Shown here: positions 44,137 to 53,766 of the stretch, piece after piece
Layout of the letters: each line of letters opens with the position of its first letter
Numbering within the stretch: position 1 is the stretch's first letter
NCBI GenBank assembly: GCA_025934695.1
Contig: JAICWS010000006.1
Span: 124,001 to 188,000 of the forward strand
Reading direction: 5' to 3'
DNA from: Alphaproteobacteria bacterium
Lineage (GTDB): Bacteria > Pseudomonadota > Alphaproteobacteria > Micavibrionales > UBA2020
Length of the DNA: 64,000 bases
The notes under the pieces: model-generated
The model's input: the letters and a program-made list of their open reading frames with translations, nothing else
Databases searched by the model: none
What the model was told of the DNA's origin: nothing
Translations under genes and position numbers: made by a program

Positions 44137-47123
44137 GGATCGAGGTCACAGCGCAGATCGCCGACCGCCGTCTGGAGAAATGGACGCGCGAGGCGCGCGA
44201 ATATCTCGACGTGCCCCTGACGGCCATCGAGGAAGCGAAAGTGTACCGTATTGCGCCGGCCGCTTCCGCCCGTAATCTTTCCGCTTCGGTGAAAACCGTT
44301 TTTGGCGATCCGGTGCTGCAGGCCGTGTCCTTCGCGGGTGCCGAACAGGCGCTGAAAGGGCCGGAACCATCGTTTGTGGCTGAAATCTCCTACCGTCCCG
44401 GCGTTACCGACAATCCGGCGCGTTCGGCGGAAGAGGCGCTCGCGCTCACCGGCTGCCCGTCTGAAGTAGCGAGCGGCAGCCTCTATTTCCTGTTCGGCCA
44501 AGTGAACGAGGTGGGTGCGAAAAAAGTCGCGCGCGAATTGCTGGCGAATGAGCTGATCCAGAAAATCGAGGTCTGGCCCTATAAGGAATTCGTCAAGCTC
44601 AAGCGCTTCGACGGCGTCAAGATGCCCAAGGCCGTTTTCGCGCATCCGCCCAAGGCCGAAGAGATTTCGCTCGATCTTGACGACGCCGGGCTCGAAAAAC
44701 TGTCGAAAGAACGCGTCCTCGCGCTGACGCTGCCCGAGCTGAAACATATCCAGGGCTATTACAGGCGGCCCGATGTCATTGCCGAACGCGCGAAGCACGG
44801 GCTGCCCGCGCAGCCGACCGACGTCGAGGTCGAAGTCTTCGCCCAGACCTGGAGCGAGCACTGCAAGCACAAGATTTTCGCGGCGAAGATCGACTATACC
44901 GGCCCCGAAGGCAAAGCGCTCGAAATCGACAGCCTTTACAAAACTTACATCAAGCGCGCTACGAAGGAGATTGAGAAGGAACGCGGCCTCGACTGGCTTA
45001 TCTCCGTTTTCTCCGACAACGCGGGCATCGTGCGCTTCGACGATCAGGTCGATCTCTGCATCAAGGTGGAAACGCATAATTCGCCCTCCGCGCTCGATCC
45101 CTACGGCGGCGCGCTCACCGGAATCCTGGGCGTCAACCGCGATATCCTGGGCTGCGGCCTCGGCGCGCGGCCCATTGCGAATACCGATGTTTTCTGCTTC
45201 GCGCCGCCCAGCATGCCGGCGCGCGAGGAAGAAGATTATATGCCCGTGGGACCCAAGCCCCCGCGTCGCATCCTCGAAGGCGTCCACAAGGGCGTCGAGG
45301 ACGGCGGCAACAAGAGCGGCATTCCTACGGTCAACGGCGCCTTCTTCTTCGACCGCGATTACGCGGGCAAGCCGCTGGTGTTCGTCGGCACGGTCGGCGT
45401 CATGCCGCCGAAACTGCCCAATAGCCGCGACTCTTCCGAGAAGAAACTGTCTGTCGGCGACCGCATCATGATGGTCGGCGGCGCGATCGGCGCGGATGGC
45501 ATCCATGGCGCGACCTTCAGTTCTTTGGAGCTTGACGAGAATGCGCCCGCGACCGCGGTGCAGATCGGCGATCCTTTAACGCAGAAACGCATGGCAGATT
45601 TCCTGCTCGAAGCCCGCGACATGGGGCTGTACGCGGCAATCACCGACAACGGCGCGGGCGGGCTGTCGTCCAGCGTGGGTGAAATGGCGCAGATGTCGGG
45701 CGGCGCCGCGCTCGACCTCGCCAAATGCCCGGTCAAATATCCTGGCCTCTCGCCTTGGGAACTGATGGTCAGCGAAAGCCAGGAGCGCATGACGGTCGCT
45801 GTGCACCCGTCGAAGAAAACCGATTTCCTTGAGCTCGCCAAACGCCGCGGCGTCGCCGCAACCGATATCGGCGCGTTTGACGACAGCGGTTTCCTGACCG
45901 TGCTGTACCAGGATAAGCTCGTCGGTCGCCTCGACCTCGGCTTCCTGCACAATTCCCTGCCGCAGATGCAATTGAAGGCCGAATGGAAAGAGCCGCAGCC
46001 GCGCGCCGCCTGGTCGGCCACGACGCAGCTCACGGGCAAGCGCAAGCCCGCGCCCGCGAAGCTGCAGGATATTCTGTTCGCGCTGCTGTCCTCGCCCAAC
46101 ATCACCTCGAAAGAGAAGTGGGTCCGGGCCTATGACCACGAAGTCCAGGCCTCAACGCATGTGAAGCCCTTCACCGGCGCAGCATCCGATGGGCCGTCGG
46201 ATGCGGGCGTGATCTGGCTGAAGCCGCATGGCGGCCAGTCGGGCAACGGCGTCGCCGTTTCCTGCGGCATGGCGCCGCGCATGTCGCTGTGCGACCCCTA
46301 CCGCATGGCGCAGTTCGCGGTGGATGAAGCCGTGCGCAACGCCGTCGTCGCGGGCGGCGATCCCGATAAAATCTGCCTGCTCGACAATTTCTGCTGGCCC
46401 GATCCGGTCGTCTCGGCGAAGAACCCGAACGGCGCATATAAACTCGGCCAGCTTGTCCGCACCAGCCAAGGTCTTTACGACATCTGCAAAGCCTATGGCG
46501 CGCCGCTGGTCAGTGGCAAGGACAGCATGAAGAACGATTTCCGCGGTAAGGATAAGCGCGGCGTCGACATCAACGTCAGCTGCCTGCCGACCCTGATGGT
46601 CACCGCCATGGCGCAGGTGCCGGTTGCGGCGACGGTCGGCAGCAGTTTCCGCGCCGCCGGCGACCTGATTTATCTCGTTGGCCTCAAGGGTGCGCTGGGT
46701 CTCGCTGGCTCAGAATTCGCGACGCTGTTCGACGCGCCGGACGACCGCGGCCCCGCCATAAACCCCGAGCGCAATATCGCGCTGTACCGCAAGCTGCACC
46801 AGTCGCTGAAAATGGGCCATATCCGATCGGCCCATGATGTGTCGGAAGGCGGCTTGCTGGTCGCTGTCGCTGAATCGATGATCGGCGGAAGACTTGGTGC
46901 TTCTCTCTATATCGCCGACGCGCATGACGTGCTGTTCAACGAAGCGCCGGGACGCATTATCGTCTCGGTCTCGCCCGACAAAAAAGCTGCCTTCGAACAG
47001 GGCTTCAAGGGGCAGGAATGCCATCTGATCGGCCATGTCGGCGGCGACGAAAAACTCTCGCTTGCGGGGCAGGGGGATATTTTACTGAGCGATATCATTT
47101 CAGCCTGGAAGAAAGGATTTTGA
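44121..47123 (+). CDS. purL: FGAM synthase PurL with built-in PurS-like segment, no glutaminase domain
   Basis: A 1000-aa enzyme converting FGAR to FGAM. Residues about 85-153 follow the PurS pattern (GVTDNPA, then ELLANELIQKIEV). The catalytic body includes the TWSEHCKHK signature, KVETHNSPSALDPYGGA and later HDVSEGGLLVAVAE. Length falls between the small PurL (about 740 aa, separate PurS and PurQ) and the large form (about 1300 aa, glutaminase fused). Here the glutaminase is the separate purQ next door. It starts inside purN with AAGGAAAA before the ATG. Confidence 0.93.
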   Translation: MGAAVRIEVTAQIADRRLEKWTREAREYLDVPLTAIEEAKVYRIAPAASARNLSASVKTVFGDPVLQAVSFAGAEQALKGPEPSFVAEISYRPGVTDNPARSAEEALALTGCPSEVASGSLYFLFGQVNEVGAKKVARELLANELIQKIEVWPYKEFVKLKRFDGVKMPKAVFAHPPKAEEISLDLDDAGLEKLSKERVLALTLPELKHIQGYYRRPDVIAERAKHGLPAQPTDVEVEVFAQTWSEHCKHKIFAAKIDYTGPEGKALEIDSLYKTYIKRATKEIEKERGLDWLISVFSDNAGIVRFDDQVDLCIKVETHNSPSALDPYGGALTGILGVNRDILGCGLGARPIANTDVFCFAPPSMPAREEEDYMPVGPKPPRRILEGVHKGVEDGGNKSGIPTVNGAFFFDRDYAGKPLVFVGTVGVMPPKLPNSRDSSEKKLSVGDRIMMVGGAIGADGIHGATFSSLELDENAPATAVQIGDPLTQKRMADFLLEARDMGLYAAITDNGAGGLSSSVGEMAQMSGGAALDLAKCPVKYPGLSPWELMVSESQERMTVAVHPSKKTDFLELAKRRGVAATDIGAFDDSGFLTVLYQDKLVGRLDLGFLHNSLPQMQLKAEWKEPQPRAAWSATTQLTGKRKPAPAKLQDILFALLSSPNITSKEKWVRAYDHEVQASTHVKPFTGAASDGPSDAGVIWLKPHGGQSGNGVAVSCGMAPRMSLCDPYRMAQFAVDEAVRNAVVAGGDPDKICLLDNFCWPDPVVSAKNPNGAYKLGQLVRTSQGLYDICKAYGAPLVSGKDSMKNDFRGKDKRGVDINVSCLPTLMVTAMAQVPVAATVGSSFRAAGDLIYLVGLKGALGLAGSEFATLFDAPDDRGPAINPERNIALYRKLHQSLKMGHIRSAHDVSEGGLLVAVAESMIGGRLGASLYIADAHDVLFNEAPGRIIVSVSPDKKAAFEQGFKGQECHLIGHVGGDEKLSLAGQGDILLSDIISAWKKGF

Positions 47124-47125
47124 CC

Positions 47126-47917
47126 ATGAGTGCGAAACCTTCTTTTCTCGTTCTTTCCGGCGACGGCATCAATTGCGAGCGCGAGACCGCTTTCGCGCTC
47201 GAATATGCCGGCGCCGCACCGAAAATCATCCATGTGAATGATCTCATCGCCGCGCCCGAGACGCTGAAAAGCGCCGATGGCCTCGCCATTCCCGGCGGCT
47301 TTTCCTTCGGCGACGAACTTGGCTCGGGCCAGATCCTCGCGCTCAAGATTCGCCACAAGCTGGGCGACAAGTTCTTCAAGATGGTCGAGGGCAAGAAGCC
47401 CGTCATCGGCATCTGCAACGGTTTCCAGGTGCTGGTGAAGCTGGGGCTGCTGCCCTATCCGGACGCCGAAGAGCGCATCCTGGCGCTCGCGCCGAATGAG
47501 TCGGGCGGTTTCATCAACCGCTGGGTCGGCCTCAACGTCGATCCGCAAAGCGTCTGCCTCTGGACGCAAGGTCTGGAAAAGCCAACGATCGAGCTGCCCA
47601 TCCGCCACGGCGAAGGCCGCATCGCCTTCAACCACGGAGAAGAGGAAAAACATTACCAGGCGCTGGTGCAGCAGGGGCTCATCCCGCTCACCTACACCGA
47701 AGACGTCAATGGCTCCTACGGGCGCATCGCGGCGCTGACCGATCCATCGGGCATGGTGCTGGGCCTGATGCCGCACCCGGAAGCCTTCATCTTCAAAGAG
47801 ACCTACAAGACTCCCGGCGCGCGCGATATCGCCAAAGGCGACGGCGCCCTGATCTTCGAAAACATCATGCGCATCATGAAAGGCGAGGAAAGCAGCTATG
47901 AACGGCGGACAGGTTGA
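47126..47917 (+). CDS. purQ: FGAM synthase glutaminase subunit
   Basis: A 263-aa class I glutaminase that feeds ammonia to PurL. It starts LSGDGINCERETAFAL rather than the GxNCD form; GGFSFGDELGSGQ, the nucleophile in GICNGFQVL and the His/Glu pair MPHPEAF are present. AAAGGA precedes the ATG. It begins two bases after the purL stop, and its end overlaps purH by 20 bases, so all three are translated together. Confidence 0.93.
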   Translation: MSAKPSFLVLSGDGINCERETAFALEYAGAAPKIIHVNDLIAAPETLKSADGLAIPGGFSFGDELGSGQILALKIRHKLGDKFFKMVEGKKPVIGICNGFQVLVKLGLLPYPDAEERILALAPNESGGFINRWVGLNVDPQSVCLWTQGLEKPTIELPIRHGEGRIAFNHGEEEKHYQALVQQGLIPLTYTEDVNGSYGRIAALTDPSGMVLGLMPHPEAFIFKETYKTPGARDIAKGDGALIFENIMRIMKGEESSYERRTG

Positions 47918-49481
47918 CATCAAACGCGCGCTGATCAGCGTCAGCGACAAGACGGGCCTCGACGAACTCGCGGCGAAACTGCACAGCCGCAAGGTGGAGA
48001 TTATTTCCTCGGGCGGAACGGGCAAATTCCTGCAGGAACTCGGCATTCCCTTTACGCCGGTCGAAAAAGTCACCGGCAACCCCGAAGCTTTCGGCGGCCG
48101 CATGAAAACCTTAAGCTTCCAGATTTCCTCGGCGTTGCTGTTCCGCCGCGGCCATGCGGAGGACGAAAAACAGGCGAAGAACCTCAACATCCAGCCCATC
48201 GACCTCGTCGTGTGCAATCTTTACCCGTTCGAGGAAACGGCGAAGAAGAGCAAGGACTGGGCCGAAATCATCGAAAACATCGACGTCGGCGGTCCCACCA
48301 TGATCCGCGCGGCGGCGAAGAATTACGCCTCGGTCGCGGTCGTCACCACCCCCGAACAATACGGCATGGTCATCCGCGACATCAATGAAACCGGCGGCGC
48401 GGTGCGTTCCGAGACGCGGCAGAAAATGGCGCTCGAGGCCTTCCGCCACACCGCGCGCTATGACGCGCTGATCGCCGCGCGCATGGAAATCGAATGGAAG
48501 GAAGAGCAGCGCACGCTGAGCATTCCCGCCACCGGCGGCAAGGAATTGCGCTATGGCGAAAACCCGCACCAGAAATCCTGGGTGCATGCCGACCCGTTCC
48601 AGCCGGGCTTGGCAGGCGCGATTCCCATCCAGGGCAAGGAACTCTCCTACAACAACCTGCTCGACGCCGACGCGGCGTGGAGAAGCTGCGGCGATATCGC
48701 GGCGCTCGGCGTGAAGGGCTTCCCCGCCGCCGTTTCCATCATCAAGCACTTAAGCCCCTGCGGCATGGCCCTTGGCAAAACGCCGCTCGAAGCACTTGAA
48801 AGCGCCTGGGCGGGCGACCCGGTCTCCAGCTTCGGCGGCATCCTGTGTTTCAACCGCGAGGTTGGCGAAGACGTGGCGAAATTTCTGTCGACCCGTTTCG
48901 TCGAAGTGATCGTCGCGCCTTCCTACACCGAAGAAGCGAAGAAAGTCTTCGCCGCCAAGCCGAACCTACGCCTGCTGGCGCTCCCCACCTACAGCGGCAC
49001 GGAGAAATCGCTAATGGTGCGTTCCATCTCGGGCGGCTGGGTCGTCCAGCAGGAAGACGAGGGCGTGGACGCGGAATTCAAGCCCGCCACAGGCCGCGCC
49101 TTTCCTTCAGAAAAATCCGACCTCGCGCGCTTCGGCGTCATGGCCTGCAAGCACCTCAAGAGCAACGCCATCGGCATCTTCGCCGCGGACGACAAGGGCT
49201 ACAGCATGATCGGCGCGGGCATGGGCAATCCCAACCGGCTGGTCAGCATGCGGCAGGCGGTCGAAAAGGCGCATGAGAACGGCGTGAAAGATTTGTCGGA
49301 TGCCGTGCTGGTGTCCGACGCCTTCTTCCCGTTCCCCGACAACATCGGCGTCGCGGCCTCGGCCGGCATCCGCTACATCGTGCAGCCGGGCGGCAGCGTG
49401 AAGGACAAGGACGTGATCGCGGCGTGTAATGATTCCGACATTGCGATGACGTTTACGGGGAGACGGCATTTCCGGCATTGA
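47898..49481 (+). CDS. purH: Bifunctional AICAR transformylase / IMP cyclohydrolase
   Basis: A 527-aa enzyme for the last two IMP steps. The N-terminal cyclohydrolase (MGS-like) domain has ISVSDKTGL, SSGGTGKFL and FGGRMKTL. The C-terminal transformylase has RYGENPHQ, KHLSPCGMA and SDAFFPFPDNI. Length is normal. It overlaps purQ by 20 bases, with GAGGAAAG before the ATG. It is the last gene before a large palindromic element that separates it from purM. Confidence 0.97.
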   Translation: MNGGQVDIKRALISVSDKTGLDELAAKLHSRKVEIISSGGTGKFLQELGIPFTPVEKVTGNPEAFGGRMKTLSFQISSALLFRRGHAEDEKQAKNLNIQPIDLVVCNLYPFEETAKKSKDWAEIIENIDVGGPTMIRAAAKNYASVAVVTTPEQYGMVIRDINETGGAVRSETRQKMALEAFRHTARYDALIAARMEIEWKEEQRTLSIPATGGKELRYGENPHQKSWVHADPFQPGLAGAIPIQGKELSYNNLLDADAAWRSCGDIAALGVKGFPAAVSIIKHLSPCGMALGKTPLEALESAWAGDPVSSFGGILCFNREVGEDVAKFLSTRFVEVIVAPSYTEEAKKVFAAKPNLRLLALPTYSGTEKSLMVRSISGGWVVQQEDEGVDAEFKPATGRAFPSEKSDLARFGVMACKHLKSNAIGIFAADDKGYSMIGAGMGNPNRLVSMRQAVEKAHENGVKDLSDAVLVSDAFFPFPDNIGVAASAGIRYIVQPGGSVKDKDVIAACNDSDIAMTFTGRRHFRH

Positions 49482-49490
49482 GTGCGGGAA

Positions 49491-49629
49491 GTACCCTCAT
49501 CCTAGCCTTCTCCCAAAGGGAGAAGGGACTGACGACGCCCTTCGGGCGAAGATTATAAAATATAAGTCTTTCGCGAAGCGAAAGTCCTCAATCCCCTCTC
49601 CCTATGGGAGAGGGTTAGGGTGAGGGTAC
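49491..49629. repeat. Composite inverted-repeat element, 139 bp
   Basis: The ends are near-perfect inverted copies: GTACCCTCATCCTAGCCTTC... at the left and ...AGAGGGTTAGGGTGAGGGTA(C) at the right. Inside are hairpins TTCTCCC-AAA-GGGAGAA, GCCCTTCGGGC, CTTTCGCGAAGCGAAAG and CCTCTCCC-TAT-GGGAGAGG. No coding frame. It fills the purH-purM gap and ends 17 bases before the purM ATG. Confidence 0.85.
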
Positions 49630-49646
49630 TATCAGGGAGCGCAACA

Positions 49647-50651
49647 ATGGCCCAGGCCAAAAAAGTCACCTACAAAGACGCCGGCGTCGATATCGAGCGA
49701 GGCGACGCGTTCGTCGAGCGCATCAAGGCGCGCGTCAGGTCGACCTATAACAATCGCGTCGTCTCCGGCGTGGGCGGCTTTGCGGCGCTGTATCAGATGG
49801 ACGGCGGCAAGCTGCTGGCGACGGGCACCGACGGCTGCGGCACCAAGGTGAAAATCGCGCAAACCCTGAACAAGCACGACACCATTGGCATCGACCTCGT
49901 CGCCATGTGCGTGAACGACGTCATCTGCACCGGCGCGAAGCCGCTGTTCTTCCTCGACTATCTCGCGACCGGCAAGCTCGATCTGAAAGTCTCCGAAGAC
50001 ATCATCAAGGGCATCGTCGAAGGCTGCAAACAATCCGAAGCGGCCCTCATTGGCGGCGAAACCGCGGAAATGCCCGGGCTCTACGATGCCGACGAATACG
50101 ACCTCGCCGGTTTCTGCGTGGGCGAGGTGGAGGCCAAGGCGCTTATCGACGGCGGCACGATTAAAGAAGGCGACACGCTGATCGCGCTGCCGTCCTCCGG
50201 CGTGCATTCCAATGGTTATTCGCTGGTGCGCAAACTCATCCCCGAAACCGAACGCAAATTACTGCTGGAAGCGCTGACGGCGACGCGCATCTACTGGCCG
50301 GTGGTCAAGGAAGTGCTGCCGCTCGTCAAGGGCATGGCGCATATCACCGGCGGCGGCCTCTCCAATATTCCTCGCATGAACGGCGCCTTTGATTACGTGA
50401 TTGAAGAGCTTCCCGGTCTCGACGACGTTCCGAATATTTTCGGCGAGCTCGTGAAACGCTCCGGCCTCGACGGCAAGGACCTCTACGAAACCTTCAACAT
50501 GGGCATCGGCTTCGTCTTCGCGACCGCCGAACCCGCGAAACTCGCGAAGAAACTCACCGCCCTGAAGCAGCCCTACTGGATGATCGGGCACGTCGAGAAG
50601 GGGACGGCGAAGTGCATTGTCAGGTCCAATAAACAGCAATTCGAATGCTAA
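49647..50651 (+). CDS. purM: AIR synthase (FGAM cyclo-ligase)
   Basis: A 334-aa enzyme closing the imidazole ring. It starts TYKDAGVDIERGD and has LLATGTDGCGTKVKIA, DLVAMCVNDV, GGETAEMPG and the AHITGGGL segment. The ATG at 49647 is preferred (GGGAGC before it) over an upstream in-frame start lying in the repeat. It ends the plus-strand purine run; guaB converges on it. Confidence 0.96.
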   Translation: MAQAKKVTYKDAGVDIERGDAFVERIKARVRSTYNNRVVSGVGGFAALYQMDGGKLLATGTDGCGTKVKIAQTLNKHDTIGIDLVAMCVNDVICTGAKPLFFLDYLATGKLDLKVSEDIIKGIVEGCKQSEAALIGGETAEMPGLYDADEYDLAGFCVGEVEAKALIDGGTIKEGDTLIALPSSGVHSNGYSLVRKLIPETERKLLLEALTATRIYWPVVKEVLPLVKGMAHITGGGLSNIPRMNGAFDYVIEELPGLDDVPNIFGELVKRSGLDGKDLYETFNMGIGFVFATAEPAKLAKKLTALKQPYWMIGHVEKGTAKCIVRSNKQQFEC

Positions 50652-50653
50652 CT

Positions 50654-50678
50654 GTAACCCCGGCGCAAGCCGGGGTCT
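50654..50678. repeat. Single REP-like hairpin
   Basis: CCCCGGC-GCAA-GCCGGGG just after the purM stop, bounded by GTAA...TCT. Same family as the arms at 23525 and 62560. Confidence 0.75.
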
Positions 50679-50694
50679 AAGAATTCGCAATACA

Positions 50695-50730
50695 AATGGC
50701 GGGAATCGTTTTAAAGCGATTCCCGCCATT
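50695..50730. terminator. Bidirectional terminator between purM and guaB
   Basis: A 14-bp perfect stem (AATGGCGGGAATCG pairing with CGATTCCCGCCATT) around the loop TTTTAAAG, placed between two convergent genes. The T-runs on either side are short and mixed, so efficiency is uncertain. Confidence 0.65.
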
Positions 50731-50753
50731 ATTATTGATAGATGCCAGACCGA

Positions 50754-52280
<1,527 letters not shown>

Positions 52281-52328
52281 TCATGGTTGCACTTCTTTAT
52301 AAAGCAAGGGGCGGGGAATGTCTATCTT

Positions 52329-52443
52329 CTCCCTCTCCCGTGCTTGTCGCGGGGGAGGGCTGGGGAGGGGGATTGTCCCGAATGTCGAGTTAAGGACAAT
52401 CCCTCTCCCCCCGCCCTCTCCCAACATTCGTTGGGAGAGGGAG
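52329..52443. repeat. Composite inverted-repeat element, 115 bp
   Basis: Outer arms CTCCCTCTCCC and GGGAGAGGGAG are exact inverted copies; the centre is GATTGTCC...GGACAATC. It lies between guaB and the methyltransferase gene and resembles the 49491 element in layout and in its CCCTCTCCC motif. Confidence 0.8.
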
Positions 52444-52447
52444 CCCA

Positions 52448-53032
52448 TCAGCTATAATAAATATGCACCTTCTTCTGGAACGGATAGAGCGTCCGGGCCT
52501 CCAGCACCTCGGCGGGCTGCCAGCCGTCGCCTAGGGCGAAACGGTTCGAGGTAATAAGCGTTCCTTTTCGCGTGTTCTGGTGCAACTTTTTGCCGATGCG
52601 CTCCATCATGTAGATGTTCAGGAACAACACGACGGCATCCGCCTTCGACATGTCATATTCAAAGAAATCGGCCTTTTTATATTCCAGGTTCTTCAAGCCG
52701 GCCCGATCGCGCAGCTTTTCCGACCATTTGAGGGCCGAGGGCGAGACTTCCAGCCCGATGACTTTCGCATGTGGCAGGGCCTTGGCGATCTCCCGCGTCA
52801 GGAGCCCATTGCCCGAGCCGAGGTCGATTATGGTATAAGTATGCTTGCCCTTCGCCGCCGCGTCTTTCTTCAGCACCTCGATGATCTTCCGCCGCACCCC
52901 CGGCGCGGTGCGGATATTGGGCACGCCCTTGTTGAAGACGAGCATATAGACGTTCCAGATAAGCAGCAGCGCCGCGACCCAGAAGAGCACGTGGTTGAGG
53001 TGTTCGATGAAGAGCTGGAGGTGGAAGTTCAT
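52448..53032 (-). CDS. Membrane-anchored class I methyltransferase
   Basis: A 194-aa protein. Residues about 13-33 form one transmembrane helix (VLFWVAALLLIWNVYMLVF). The rest is a SAM-dependent Rossmann domain: motif I IIDLGSGNGLLT, motif II VIGLEVSP, then DAVVLFLNIY. No substrate motif is seen; anchoring at the membrane suggests a lipid or membrane-protein substrate. The ATG overlaps the stop of the upstream gene by one base (TGATG), so the two are coupled. Confidence 0.78.
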   Translation of the reverse strand: MNFHLQLFIEHLNHVLFWVAALLLIWNVYMLVFNKGVPNIRTAPGVRRKIIEVLKKDAAAKGKHTYTIIDLGSGNGLLTREIAKALPHAKVIGLEVSPSALKWSEKLRDRAGLKNLEYKKADFFEYDMSKADAVVLFLNIYMMERIGKKLHQNTRKGTLITSNRFALGDGWQPAEVLEARTLYPFQKKVHIYYS

Positions 53033-53751
53033 CACGTGGCTTCTGTTACCGGATGCATAAGCTCAATGTGCCGCTCTAAATCCGCATATGCGTCTCGATT
53101 GACAAAGTACCTTTCGTGTCCCACTAGTGACCTAAGGGAGGCAAGCATATCTTGCCTCGTCGGTTCGCCGTCATCGATTGTTTCTGTTTCTCGGCGCGCG
53201 TATTCAAAAGTTCTTAAAAAATAGTGATTTAAAAGAACTAGATCATATACCCGATCGTTATAACCGTGGGGCCGATCGCGGTGGGAGTGGCCCTCCAGGC
53301 GGGAATTATGCACCTGATAGAAGCTAACCATCTCAAATATCTTTTCGGCTGATGCATTATCAAGAAACTCAATACTACTCTTGAAAACATTTATTGCGTC
53401 TGCTGGAAGGGTCGGGAAATCGGCCTCTTCACTGCTTAAATATCTGAAGCATGTCTCCGCAAACTCAATCAGTCCTACTAATGCATCAGGCATCTGAGCC
53501 CTGGCCGCCCATGCTTTCCTTTGGAGCAGTTCTTCGTGACGCTGATGATCAGCCCGAATTTGGTGATGCATGGTATTGATAGTCCACCCTGCAGCTGCGA
53601 GTGCGATAAAGGAAGAAATTAATGTTTGATAGTCTTTAACAACGATCGAAAGTTCGCTGAACGCAACAATATGTAGCGCGAAAATGAAGAATACAACATA
53701 GAGAGTAAGTACGCTTGCAACGGATAAATCCGATGGGGATAATCGTTTCAA
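53032..53751 (-). CDS. Two-helix membrane protein of unknown function, AT-richer
   Basis: A 239-aa protein with two N-terminal membrane helices (VLTLYVVFFIFALHIVAF and LISSFIALAAAGWTI), then a long helical soluble part starting MHHQIRADHQRHEELLQRKAWAARAQMPDAL written here in two parts: MHHQIRADHQ and AARAQMPDAL. This layout is common in accessory-genome proteins of unknown role. Base composition is visibly poorer in G+C than its neighbours, suggesting recent acquisition. It sits between guaB and guaA, coupled to the methyltransferase gene. Confidence 0.65.
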   Translation of the reverse strand: MKRLSPSDLSVASVLTLYVVFFIFALHIVAFSELSIVVKDYQTLISSFIALAAAGWTINTMHHQIRADHQRHEELLQRKAWAARAQMPDALVGLIEFAETCFRYLSSEEADFPTLPADAINVFKSSIEFLDNASAEKIFEMVSFYQVHNSRLEGHSHRDRPHGYNDRVYDLVLLNHYFLRTFEYARRETETIDDGEPTRQDMLASLRSLVGHERYFVNRDAYADLERHIELMHPVTEAT

Positions 53752-53766
53752 ATGCCTAATCTCCGG

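Noticed and set aside
44013-45506. A 497-codon open frame on the minus strand opposite purL
   Set aside because: Shadow frame of purL; no start site and no family resemblance.
49491-49629. The composite element as a simple double terminator
   Set aside because: The arms lack T-runs and the whole unit is symmetric with internal hairpins, which a terminator does not need; an element of mobile or REP origin explains it better.
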